From NCBI GenBank assembly GCA_026874595.1, contig CM049320.1:31218214-31282213 (forward strand): a stretch of 64,000 nt of DNA, read 5' to 3'. The DNA is from Sipunculus nudus (Eukaryota; Annelida; Sipuncula; Golfingiida; Sipunculidae). Below are positions 12,080-52,663 of this stretch, in pieces. Made by a program: the position numbers and the translations under genes. The first letter of the stretch is position 1. The number at the start of each line of letters is the position of its first letter. The notes beneath the pieces are model-generated. The model saw only the letters and a list, made by a program, of their open reading frames with translations. It was not told where the DNA came from and did no database searches.

Positions 12080-13635
12080 ACACCCATAGATCATGGTTCA
12101 TGTATCATAACAATTTATCACAAGAACAGAGTAAAGCTCATTTATTGACTTACCGTTTGTTATATTAAAAACACCGGTGTCATACATTCTATATTCAAAT
12201 ATCTCAGATTCATGCATGCAGAAAACATCAAGCAATGTTTGTGGTATTTTCTTTTTTTTTTGTATTTGTACCTTTTGAAATTATAGTAAATATATTTTCA
12301 ACTTGTTCAGATGATAAATTGCATGTTAGTAATGTTTCAATGCATATGTTTTTGTCAGTTTCTTTATTATAGCAGGAAATGCCAGATATCATTAAACAAA
12401 GATCATAAATAATAATTGCATCTCAGGAACTGCAAGGGACTTGCATCATCTTGTCTCAAAATACAATCAGTGTGCATTTTTCAAGACTGTGCATATAATG
12501 TCATAAAATTTGGTAATAAAACTAAGAAAAACCATTGTATCTCATGTTCACCAAGCATCACAGTCTAACTGTGAAACTGTGGTAGTTTCTTTAAGGTTTT
12601 ATTGGATATGTGCATGCATCTTCCTCCTATCAAGGCTATGGCAGCCTAGCTTTCAGAGGCCTGCTTCATCAAGCTGCTCTGGTGACTATTCTCCTGAATA
12701 ATGAACAAGTCCATTGAACCCAATCAAATTAGTCCTTGACTAATGTACTATCTTCTTCTATGCAGTGGCAGACACACATTAGTTGCTATTCTTAGATCAA
12801 ATGTGTTGCATTGTCAGAAAGGCATGGAGAATCTGACCAATCAAATAAAGGCTCGTAAACCTAACCCATTCCTGATGCATGTGTTCTCGTTCAGGTGGCA
12901 TGTGAACAGTCTTAACTATTGTATGCAGGCGTGTTCATTATTTGTGAAACATGCCAGAGCGCCTCATTAAGCAAAGCTACTGATTGGTTGTTTAGACTCA
13001 TAAACATTGTTGAAAATGTGACTGTCAAAGTGAGGCTGGCAGTCCATGACAAATGCCATGAACCAGTAACTCGGCCCCATGATTCAGGAGATCAAGAAGG
13101 TTGTAAATTAGGAAATGTTGGTTATTATCTTGAGGTTTTTCAAGTTTAAGAGAATAATCACCAAATTTCAGTGAGCACCTATTGATGGAACACGCTTAAG
13201 TATTTATTTATACTGTTGAGTTATATTATTTAACAGAATATCTGAATGGATAAATGATCCAGTGTTTGTGATGTAGAGATGACTTAAGTCACTGTAGGAT
13301 TGTGTAGTTTAGGATGTATGAAAAAGGTGAAGCCTCTGACCCATCTATCATCAGTCCCATGATGAAAGAATGATTTAAGGATATAATCACAAAGTTCCTT
13401 AATTGATAAATATTGTGATGTGATCCATGCCAGATATGTAAATACTGGTATCATCTCATCAAGTGTCTCTTTTAACTAAACAAATATCAGGGATCCCAGA
13501 TCGCCACAAAGTAATTAAGCATTTTACCTATATTATACAAATGGATGTTTGTTCATATAGCTTTGTAATTTATATAGTGTGAGCTGTTTAATGGGAGCAC
13601 AGTGGTGAGATGCCTTGATGCTCAGCTTGCTACAT

Positions 13636-13641
13636 AATAAA
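13636..13641 (+). terminator. Candidate poly(A) signal of gene 1
   Basis: AATAAA followed by a GT-rich stretch (TGTGTATTGGTTTTG), a normal cleavage context. Other AATAAA sites, for example near 12513, could also be used. Confidence 0.4.
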
Positions 13642-13724
13642 TGTTTTTTACAATGATGTGTATTGGTTTTGAGTTGTTTGTTGAAGTTTTATAAGGTTAA
13701 AAGTAGTGTGAGAAAGGGGCCAGG

Positions 13725-13890
13725 CTTGAGCAGGGGTGGATCCAGGATTTAGAAAAAGGAGGGGTCTAACCCGGCAGGACAAAAGCAAAACCTAAAAAAA
13801 ATGCCTAGGTCTGAAAGGGGGTGGGGGAGGCCACAAAATTGGTTTGAAAAAAGGTTGCAGTGGCTTAGAAAAGGGAAGGGGGTGTGAATT
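13725..13890 (+). repeat. Fragment of a GGATCCAGG-type element
   Basis: It shares GTGGATCCAGGATTT, GGAGGGG runs and a TTTGAAAAAAGG block with the inverted-repeat element at 55650-55855. Confidence 0.45.
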
Positions 13891-14204
13891 ACTGCTCTAT
13901 CATATTTTATTTCAATTCTTAAGGAATTAAGATAAGATATAGTTTATTGCTATATATATGTAATAAAATCAACACATACAATAGTATTTGGCTTGACTGG
14001 CTTGCTTAAACAAACACATTAAACAAGAAATAATAAATTAAAATTGTGTATAGAAAAAAAGACGTATGACTAAGAATGTTTGACTAGATTATTGTGCTGC
14101 AAGTGATCTATTTAATTCCTGAACGGCTGACGCATATGTGCTAGTTTGAGTTCTTTTGGAATTGCCTTATAGCCCCCTATAGCGAACCCCCCGATTTCAT
14201 TTTT

Positions 14205-15240
14205 AGCTCAGCTGACTTTCAGTCATGCTGGGCTATAGCAATTGGTCTTTGTCCGTCGTCCTTCCGTCTGTCCGTTCGGCCCAAGACCCTAAGCAGATTT
14301 AGAGGTTCTAAAAAGATCTCCTTGCAAACCTGAAATTAGGTCACTGCGACCTATATTCTCAAAGTTATGGGGTGTGTTTGCACCCCCCAGAAATAATTCT
14401 TTTAGCCAAAATTTTCATCCCAAACCTTCCATCTTTCACATACAGCTCACCTACCAACAGGGGAAGAAACATAATTTTTTTGAGGTCACAAGGTCAAGGT
14501 CACAGAACCAACTTCTTTGAAAAGCCTGTGGATGCATTTTAAGCCAAACCTTTCATCCCAATTCTTTGATCTTTCACATATAGCTCACCTACTAAGTGGG
14601 AGAAGAATCTTATAGATGTTGAGGTCACAAGGTCAAAGGTCAGGGTCACAGGATCCACTTTTTTGAAAAGGTTGTGGACACATTTCAAGCTAGACCTTTC
14701 ATTCCAAACCTTTCAGCACTGATATCGCTTCTCTGCCAACAGGGGAAAAGACCTGTTGATTTTGAGTTCAAAGGTCAAGTTCACAGCACCCTCTTCTTGC
14801 GTGGAGTCATTTTCAGGCAAACTTTTTAATCTATACTTTCCATCTGTCATATATGGTTTACCTACCAATAGGGGAAGAAGCCTATTGAAGTTGAGTTAAA
14901 AAGGTCAAAGGTCAAGGTCACAATATTGTTCTAAATGCTTGTGAACATATTTCAAGTGAAACTATTCAACCCAAACCTTCAGTCTTTCACATATGCCACA
15001 TCTGTGCATCACTCAATGTGATTCAAACTTCATATTTATGGGTCTTTTTGCATGAAGAAATAACTAATTGATTTTGAGGTCAGCTGGTCAGGAGGTAAAA
15101 GGTTGCAGGTCTAAGTTATTCACTCATTTGTTGCCAAGTAATTACACCTGGCCAGATGTAATTGGTTAGTAGTTACCCATCATTTAGAAAGAATCCAGTT
15201 GAAATGTGGGCAAAAGGCCAAGGTCATAGGTCAGGTCAAC
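14205..15240 (+). repeat. Dispersed repeat with ~140-bp internal units
   Basis: The head AGCTCAGCTGACTTTCAGTC and GTCCGTCGTCC resembles 5130. About five diverged units follow, each with CTTTCACATATAGCTCACC-like and GAGGTCACAAGGTCAA-like blocks, near 14430, 14570, 14710, 14850 and 14990. Confidence 0.6.
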
Positions 15241-16532
15241 TTATTTTGTAGACCATCTCTATTTTCCTTGTATATATAAGCTTGCACTCCAGCTAGTACA
15301 TCTCACCGTGTGGCTGTAATTGTGAGTGACACTGGTGACATATGACTCCCTTTTGTATCAGGCTATTAAGTGATAAGGCTGAGTGATAAGTACCACGTAC
15401 TGCATAACAAAACACTGTTGTTGGAATACTTCAGCCAGGAATTAACACTATGAGAGTATAGTATTAAGGTTTAGCTACTGATTTATAAGATGATGGGAAC
15501 ATTTTGCAGTTTATTCTATGGAATCATAGCAATTAACTTAGTTTCCTAGATATCTGAATATTTTTATATAAATCACCACATATAAAAGCAAGTGTTTGTT
15601 CTCATAATATGTGGATTTGTACTTGATTTAGGATGGCTTTATTTTATTACAAGACTCTTAGTCATGCTTTCTGCATTTCTTTTCTTTCAGGTTTTGCAGT
15701 TTACCAACCCTGCTGACCCCATTGAAAAGCAGAGTGATAATAAAAAATATTGGACCTACACTTTTACATTTGCATATCTGTAAATCTGATATGAGGGCCT
15801 GAAAATGCCTTTTGAATTGTTTTGGACATTCATTACTGTAACATCATTTGGAGAATTCGCCCAAAGTTTGGTCTCTTATTGGAGGATGTGTGATATCAAA
15901 TGTCAGACTTGTCAGAAAACCATTATGTCTGCCAGTTAGCCACCTTAGAAATCCTTTTTTCAGTGCAGTTTCAGTAATTTTCCTTCAATTTTTGGTCCGA
16001 TTTAGAGAATGGTTGTTGTCTGATTTCAGACCTGTCAGAAGTCCAAAATGGCCACCAGGCAACCATCTTTAAATTCCTTTTGATCATATTATCTCAAGAA
16101 CTGTTAAAGAGAAGGCAGTTGGACGTATATTAATTTAATCTTGCAAAGGATTGGGTCAAATATTTCTTAATAAATATTATCATCATATATGAAAGTGCAG
16201 TACAGTTGGCTTGTATTGAATAAAAATTCATACAGAAGCACCTGTGTCTCAATAATTCTTGCATGAATTTCCTTGATTTTTTGCTATATATTTTGATCTT
16301 ATATTTGCCCTTTGTGGTGTTCCTTTTGAGACTGACAGGTATCAAGTAAGCTATGGGAATAGTTCCGGATACCTTAACAATCATACATTTTCCTCAGACC
16401 ATCAATTCACTGTGTTTTAACCAGACATAGGTGATATGTATTTCTGTTGTCGTAGAAAATTTCAACAAATTGGCAAATTGGTTCTTCAAAATTTGACTGG
16501 AAGTTGTGAATCTCAGCCCATGATGTCGCAGG

Positions 16533-17480
16533 TCATGCTTGGCAGCTGAGCGTCATGACCCATTGGTCACTTGTTTTAAATAAATAGTGCGCCAGATGAC
16601 TATAGTCTTCTATAATGTTGTTTGCTTTCTTCAACAATGGTGTTTGAAATATGGAGTCAACTGTGGGTGAAGGAACCCCAATGATCCTCTCAGCTTTTCT
16701 AACTACCCTCGAAAGACGGTTCCTTTCCTTGACAGTGATACTGCCACCCCATACAGTGACTGACAACGTCAGGACTCCCTGAATTACCGCCCCATGAAAC
16801 TTTAATAAAATTGGTTGACTGAGCCCGAAATCTTTAAAGTTCCTTAGAAAGAATAAACGTTGTTGTGCCTTCTTTACGCAGTAATTAACATTTTTGGCCC
16901 ACTTCAAATCAGAAGAAATAAAAATTCCTAAAAATTTAAAACAACGATTTCAACCTCAGGGCCTTCAATTACTAAGGGTAATATTTCAGTTTTCTTCTGT
17001 CTAAAATCAATTATCATCTCCTTGGTTTTCTTTTACCCCGTTTTTTTTTGAGCACCACGAAGTAAAAGTTTTAATTTCATTTTGGTAAACACTTTCGTTA
17101 TTTCCCCGGTTGAGCCCAGTAACTGTTGTGTTATCTGCAAATTTTACAATTAGGCAATCATCAGAAGTAGAGACACAGTCATAGGTGAATAGAGAGTACT
17201 AGAGAGTACAATTTTGGTGAAACACACAACCTTGGGGTGCTCCAGTGTTTAAGACCACTTCTTCGGAAATAATGTTACCAATCTTCACCACTTGAGGCCA
17301 ATTTGTTAAAAGATCTAAGATCCAGTTACACTTTAATATTTAGACCCAGGTCTGATAGTTTTCCGATTAACTATGGGGAGGAATAGTGTTAAAGGCTGAG
17401 ATGAAATCAATGAATAAAACCCTTACATAGGTAGATTCTCGTAAGTCGAGATGTCTAGAAAATGGTCAGTATTAGCAACA
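16533..17480 (-). mobile_element. Decayed non-LTR retrotransposon (LINE) reverse-transcriptase fragment
   Basis: Read on the minus strand, broken frames carry reverse-transcriptase landmarks in order: an FIDFISAFNTI-type strand (about 17390-17430), GAPQGCV (about 17230), then a C-terminal piece with KKAQQRLFFLRNFKDFG and RLSRVVRKAERIIGV in a 124-codon open stretch (16533-16907). Several frameshifts and stops show it is dead. The pattern fits a CR1/Rex/Jockey-like LINE. Its 3' side runs into a different repeat whose terminal motif lies at about 16540-16580. Confidence 0.8.
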
Positions 17481-18205
17481 AAATATTGGTCTCAAAGGCA
17501 GGTGAAAAGCTGACTTTAAAATTTGTTTGATATAACACACACATTTCTGTAACTTGCAACTGTCAGACACTATTAGGCTGAAGAAAAGCCTGTTTGTAAA
17601 ACAAACATTTTATTAACACTGTATAATTCAGAATTGTTCTTTGGACAAACAGCACTTGATGGGCCAAAACATAATGTATAAATCCAAAAATGTTGCAATC
17701 CAGGTTCAATGGTGATACCACCTTTAAGACCATTTAAGAGGCCTTTGGTTTCATTTAGAAATTTGCTGGTTTATTTCCTTCTTTTTTATAGAGAACAAAT
17801 TCTGAGAACAACAAACTTACCTCTTTTAAAGACAAGGTTTTTAATCAGATACTGGCTGGATTTGTATTTATTAATTATCATATACAGTCATACTTTTGAT
17901 CTAAATAAAGTTATTTTTTTCTAATCTGGGATATTCCAGCTTATCCCCACAGTCATCATGATCATTTTATCTGACCGATATAAAACTGTCTGTTACCAAG
18001 AATTTATATTCCATTGTAAACAATGCCAGCATATTTAACAGCCTTTTACAACCATTTACATAATCCGATGACACGGAAGAATACAGGCCTCACTCCAGGC
18101 TCCATATTTCCTACAAAGGGCTGTTCCATATAAATGTCATAAATAAAACCCAGCTTGGCCCATTGCGATGTTCTATGTACATAGTTACAATGTGGGAATG
18201 CAATC

Positions 18206-23851
<5,646 letters not shown>

Positions 23852-23907
23852 CTTGACAAAGCACTTCAGTTTCCCAATCTCTGGACACTCTCAGCTGAAG
23901 CTGGTTC

Positions 23908-23922
23908 GTTGCTATAGTAAAC
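23908..23922 (-). promoter_or_regulatory. X-box-like (RFX) motif upstream of CYB5D1
   Basis: The minus strand reads GTTTACTATAGCAAC: one good RFX half-site (AGCAAC) and one degenerate half, about 57 bp before the CYB5D1 start codon. RFX X-boxes control many ciliary genes, and CYB5D1 is ciliary. Confidence 0.4.
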
Positions 23923-23964
23923 ATCGGATCACGTGCTTCCGGGTAAAGGATCCTTGCGAGATAG

Positions 23965-24060
23965 TAGACTGGTACCCTGCTCTATTATGGCCCTCAGCCC
24001 AGCATAGATCTATGATTGGCCTAGAGCAGCGGTGCCATAATAGAGCGGGGTACCAGTCTA
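23965..24060. mobile_element. 96-bp hairpin MITE with 9-bp target duplication
   Basis: A 27-bp terminal inverted repeat (TAGACTGGTACCC... and its complement, one mismatch) is flanked on both sides by GCGAGATAG (23956-23964 and 24061-24069). The 9-bp duplication points to a Mutator-like transposase in trans; that is an inference. Confidence 0.85.
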
Positions 24061-24581
24061 GCGAGATAGAGGAATTATATGTGTCTTTAATATCATATAT
24101 GAACCGTTCAGAAACAACTTTGTTTTGTTTTTACTGGACGTACGACATTCATTTGTTAATTGAGGATCGAATATTAATTTTTTGAATTACTGCCATTTAA
24201 AAATTTGCATTTGATAATTTAAAACAATTTAATTAAATCTTTTGCTGAATGCTGACATGACAAATTACAGGTTGTTTGTTACAGAGCAGATACTACAGTC
24301 ACCATAAATATTCAAACAATGAATCAAACAACAACAGAAATTACTTTTAATCGATTTATCAAAATTTCAGTACATACATTTTAATAGTAAAATTAAGGCG
24401 CAGGCATCATTTGTATTAAAAGACACAAGATTATGGTAGAGCTTTATATCATATCTATTAATTTGTACTTCCGGTAGATTTTCATTTGATTATCGCTCAT
24501 TTCTGCCCATGTGGGTGCGAGGAGCAGGTAAGAAAAAAGTGTAAGATCGTCACTGTACCAGCACAGCAGACCTGATCAAAG

Positions 24582-47953
<23,372 letters not shown>

Positions 47954-48455
47954 TTAGTTGTTACAATTTATTGATGTTACTGGCAGCAGCAACAAGAACA
48001 GGACAAGTTCTTGTTTATTTTCAGGTCAGGTTAAGCATTTACAATATATATATATAAACACTCTTTGTTAGTCTGAATTACTTTAAGTAAATCAACAACA
48101 TTATTTTTTTCACCCATTTGCAGAACCCCATCAGCAATTCAACTGTTATTTATGACATTGTGAAAATACAGACTACTTGCGGAAATACTTTTTTAAGGAA
48201 GTGCTATTTCTAGGTCAGAAAATACAAGGTCATGGTAATTTTCAGTAAAGGGATAGACAACAACATGAGACAGATCATGACTGGATTTTACTAGTAATTC
48301 AGTAAAACTATAAATTCATTATTTAGTCTCCTTCTAATTCACAACTTTTTGATGTTGGAGGTAGGGAGTCTCTATTTTTGTGGGGGCAAAACATTGCAAG
48401 ACCATTACTGCGACATCAGTTGTATGTATCATTGTAATCATCATACAGTCACTAT

Positions 48456-48461
48456 AATAAA
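48456..48461 (+). terminator. NOP2: Candidate NOP2 poly(A) signal
   Basis: AATAAA about 500 bp after the stop codon, with GT-rich sequence (TTGTTGTGC) downstream. Confidence 0.35.
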
Positions 48462-48657
48462 ATATACAAAGTGATATGTTTCATGATCTGTTGTTGTGCA
48501 AAAGGTTCCTTTAAAAGGAGACTAATTTGATGATAATATCCTGGACCTGTTACAGGTCAAGAAGTGAGGGTTTAAAATAATGAGCCATATAAACAATTTT
48601 CTGATATATTGCTAATCAATGATCATTGATATGCAGTCCTTTTGTATATGGGATACC

Positions 48658-49110
48658 ATTTTTGTCCCCCTCTCTGCGGATGCGGGGGACATTGATTTGG
48701 GTTTGTCTGTCTGCCAGGTTTTTTTTTGTTTCAGGGTGATAACTTTTATTAAATTTTATCCGATTTCGTTCATATTTGGATCAGTGGTTGCTCTCAAGCA
48801 TACCTCGGTTGGGATTGGTTTTGGAGTGTCTTGTCTGAAAAATATTTCTCTTCACAGGGTGTTTTAGTTTTTATGTTCACCTGCAGATGTCTCCACATGT
48901 CATAGTGGATTTTGGTCCTTTTTCTCAATGTGTTTTAGTTTTTATGTACCCCTGTAGATGTCTCCACATGTCATAGTGCATCTGTTTTTAAGTTTTTCAA
49001 GTTGTGCCCTCAAAATTTTCTCCACATGTCAAAATATTAGTTGCTTATTAAACATTAAAGACAACAAGAGCGCAAAGCGGGGGACATTTATTCCTCGATT
49101 TGCTTCTTTT
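48658..49110 (+). repeat. 'GGGGGACATTGATTTGG' repeat, copy 4
   Basis: GTCCCCCTCTCTGCGGATGC followed by GGGGGACATT (hairpin head), two GATGTCTCCACATGTCATAG blocks, and the end GCGGGGGACATTTATTCC. The most complete copy in the window. Confidence 0.8.
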
Positions 49111-50313
49111 ATTTAGCTTTTCGTCAGCCATCATTATCATAGTTTATCAAGCCTTGCCTGAAAAAATTGCCTTTTAATAACTTCTCTCAGAATGGGCCAA
49201 TGAAATCTAACAAACATTAAAAATGTATTTATGAAGGACAGGTTGATCCAATTTGCCTCAAAACTTATACAATGGCAATGAAATAGGTCTGAATGAGGCA
49301 CATTGTCCTAGTGTCACCATTCATTGCAAATTTCTCCATTCATAAGCTGAATGGTGCCACAATGTGAACAAGACTAATTAAACTAATAAGAGCAAAAAAG
49401 TCTGAATGGTGGCACCACCAGTTTTATGCAACTTATTTATTAGATAAACATTTTCTGGACCAGTCTGGATGTAAAGTTGAAACTTTCTTGATATAGGGGT
49501 TATGATTAGTGCCATACTAACAGACACATGAAAGGATGACTGACAGAAAACACTTGTTGCTACAGCTTAAATGTTGAAAAGAAGGGGAAAGATGGTGTCC
49601 AAGCTCCACAGTGGACTTGGTCAGAACCATGCCCAGACAGCCCTTGGCAACTTAAAAGGGGATAGTTATAGGTTTTAAAATGTAATGTGACCAGTATTTT
49701 GGAGAAACTTTGAATGAAAAGAAATGATACAGCTGAGAGCTATAAGTACGCAGAGGCTAAATCAAGCATAGTGCAAAAACAGCCCAGAAACCCTCTAGAC
49801 CACCCAGCCCAGGGGCCAGAGGAGAAGCTTGTGGATCCAGAGGAGCAACGGGAGCCAAGCCCACGTGATACTGATCACCTGAACACCCCATCCACCAGCA
49901 TTCAGACAGAACAGAACTCTGCAATCTTTGTTCTCATTATTAGACATGACTGAAAATCAGATAAACGCTGAAAAACCAACAAGACCAACATATGCAAAAC
50001 ATAATTTAATACTCTGTCAACATTCCAACATCCTTCTTATATCAGTTCATCACATAACATTATAAAGCACTCCCACTCTCAGTAAACACAAAGATAGTGC
50101 AGCACTGTAGATCGTCTCACCACACTCCTAAAACAGTGCAGTGATTTATAATCATGTGACCTAACTAACCAATCACTGTTCAGTATTCTGTACTTGTAAC
50201 TAAATTGGGCAAATATTTGCCAATACTGTGCATAAAGTGAAGCTTCTAAATTCTGGATAAAACATACACGAACACAAAAAAATCACTGTATCTCAATACT
50301 GTTTAAATGTAAC

Positions 50314-50494
50314 TACCGTAGAACCTCCGAACAAGGGACACTGATGGGACTGGACATTTTGCCCTCAATAGAGAGGTGCCCTTAGCAGGGAGGATATAGA
50401 TGTCAGGACCTACTTTCAAGGGACAGCCTGTTAGTGGCTATAAATAGGTGCTGCCCTTAGTACAGAGGTGCCCATAAGGAAAGGTTCCACTGTA
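50314..50494. mobile_element. 181-bp MITE with TACMGTRGAACCT ends
   Basis: Left end TACCGTAGAACCTCCG, right end AGGTTCCACTGTA (inverted TACAGTGGAACCT). TA at both ends fits a Tc1/mariner-type target, which is an inference. Confidence 0.75.
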
Positions 50495-50837
50495 TAGTAA
50501 TGACAATGAACATATGTATTTTGCTTTCTTGGATAAAATTATCATGAGGTAACTTGGGGAAAACATGCGTGATTTGCAGTTCGTGTTACAAAAATATATA
50601 GGTATTTTCTTCTGGACATTCCTTGTAAATATAGGAACAAATAAAATGACGTTTTCATTTGAACTTACATCAGTACACAAAATGTCCATTTTAAATAATA
50701 TTTTTTTAATATAATATTAAAACATTATGAAAGGATATAACCAAACTGAAAATGTTATTATGTGCCTATGTTACCTTCTACAGTCATACTTTAATCTGTT
50801 ATACCACCTCAGATTTTCCTTCACATATGTCGGCCTT

Positions 50838-51092
50838 AAAGGAGCCTATTCTGATATCTGACATCTATTCAAGGAGCCTATTCTGATATCTGACATCTAT
50901 TCAAGGAGCCTATTCTGATATCTGACATTTATTAAAGGAGCCTATCCTGATATCTGACATTTATTAAAGGAGCCTATTCTGATATCTGACATTTACTAAA
51001 GGAGCCTATTCTGATATCTGACATTTATTAAAGGGGCCTATTCTGATATCTGACATCTATTAAAGGAGCCTATTCTGATATATGACATCTTT
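50838..51092 (+). repeat. 32-bp minisatellite, 8 copies
   Basis: GGAGCCTATTCTGATATCTG recurs at 50841, 50873, 50905, 50937, 50969, 51001, 51033 and 51065, exactly every 32 bp. Variation is concentrated at the ATCTATTC/ATTTATTA end of each unit. Confidence 0.95.
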
Positions 51093-52019
51093 TAACTGAA
51101 GATCATCCCTTGAACCTTTTATAAAAATAGGCCAGAAATACCAATCCCTGGGATGGCACACAGTCTGTTCGCTTTGTTTATACATCAGCTTGCTTATCAC
51201 ATGCCCGTCAAAACAATCAAAACACTTTTAACAAGGGCATCTGGTTGCAAGTGAGACAAACCAGACTTTTGCAAAGCTGGGCCTTTTGTTACTAGTGAAC
51301 TTTTCAACTTCTACACATATGCAGCTAACCACCTCAGGTTACATTTTTTTTTTTCTGTTTGTCAACATTAGCAGATGTACCATGTTTACTAACAGCTTGT
51401 AGATAAACCAGATGATACATGCATTATTAAGGCAATATAAGAACTTTTCTTCAAAGGATTTGCCTACAGTTCATCAGTAATTGCACATGCAGAGTTGGCC
51501 AGAAATCACATAAATTTAACAGAAAAGATAGGTGAGCAGCTGGCTTTAAATACTTAGATAAACAGAAAATTACAAGCACATCCTTTCTTATATATGCACT
51601 ATTTTTTTTTTTAATCCTGAAAATAATTCTTCCAAACATTAATATTCTCAAACATTCAAGCACAGTATATGAAACCACCAGCTCATGTTTTTGACCATTA
51701 AAAAATGAAATTTTTAGCACCACACTAGCGACACCTGAAGGCAATGATTGTACAGGCCAATTCTGTAGACATGAAATATCACATTTATTATATCTTACAT
51801 TAGGTTAAAAGACAAACCTTGCCCCAATTAATGGTAAGGTTCCTGTTTAAGCCTCTGTCTTGAAGCCAGTTTTACTTGACAAAACCCATATTACATACTG
51901 CTTAAACCCAAACCATAAGACCAACATTTCATGATATGTGTATGCATGAAGAAAAAGGTGGCAGGAGCTACACTGATAATTAAGTACACTTAGGCCCCAA
52001 AAAATTACAGGTTCTCAGG

Positions 52020-52330
52020 CACCACTGTGTCAATTTTTACACTCTGCATCAAAAATTTTTATTTAGATTTTCATATTTCAAGAAGATAAAGTGATAAAAC
52101 TTTGATCAGATTTCCTTTGTTATATAGAGCTTTTTCCTATTTAGCAAAAAAAAGAACACCTTATTTTCATGCGTTTCCCTGATAAAATGACAATTTCATC
52201 GAAACATACAAAAAAAAAGGTTAAAAATAAAATATCGCCGGCACGCACTGGTTTCTGAAAAAAGGTGCCCGAGAACCATACCTTTTTTTTTGGCGTAATA
52301 CACATCTCTCCATTCAGATTATACTTAATA
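52020..52330 (-). repeat. Diverged single copy of the array's AT-rich half
   Basis: The reverse complement matches the 500-bp part of the 836-bp unit over its length: TTTTTTGTATGTTTCGAT, TATATAACAAAGGAAATC and AATAAAAATTTTTGATGC are in the same order. The 836-bp unit therefore contains a pre-existing dispersed family. Confidence 0.65.
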
Positions 52331-52647
52331 TCTACCACTATTTAAATATTGGCCCAAGATATACTTATATAACCCATGTATGCTGGTCCAGCTTGTATCA
52401 TGGCTGCTTTTGTGTATTTTTATCTAATAATATTATGAAAGATAAACCCCTGCTTATGACAAGAAATTGCAAACCTAGGTTACAATACAGCATTTACCTT
52501 AGTGTAGCACTTTATAAATGTTATACATGTATGCCTTTTTTGAGCATCCTGGTTCACTTCAGCACGTGCAAGTCAACCCATTTTTAAGCATTTTTTCATA
52601 AATTAATACAGAAACAAGCATGAAGATAGCAGGAGATGAACTACACT

Positions 52648-52663
52648 GAAACGCCCCCCCCCC
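52648..52663 (+). repeat. Poly-C run
   Basis: About 15 consecutive C followed by an A-rich stretch. Confidence 0.85.

Larger units (their letters stand above)
12080..18205. other. Gene 1 3' UTR and tail-to-tail intergenic region
   Basis: No spliced coding exon was recognised. The first ~1.6 kb, to about 13650, probably includes the 3' UTR of gene 1. After it come repeat debris (13720-13890, 14205-15240), a LINE remnant (16533-17480) and the probable 3' UTR of CYB5D1. A TTTATT at 17867-17872, which is AATAAA on the minus strand, is a possible CYB5D1 poly(A) signal. Short open frames here have no family resemblance. Confidence 0.6.
23852..24581. promoter_or_regulatory. Shared head-to-head promoter interval of CYB5D1 and NOP2
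   Basis: About 730 bp separate the two divergent start codons. The interval is locally CpG-richer and has no TATA box at an obvious place. It contains an X-box-like site (23908-23922), an E-box CACGTG (23930-23935) directly joined to CTTCCGG (23936-23942), and a second ACTTCCGG (24467-24474). A 96-bp hairpin transposon is inserted at 23965-24060. Promoter function is inferred from layout only. Confidence 0.55.

Noticed and set aside
50838-51092. CRISPR-like array
   Set aside because: The units are contiguous with no unique spacers, the genome is eukaryotic, and it is a plain minisatellite.
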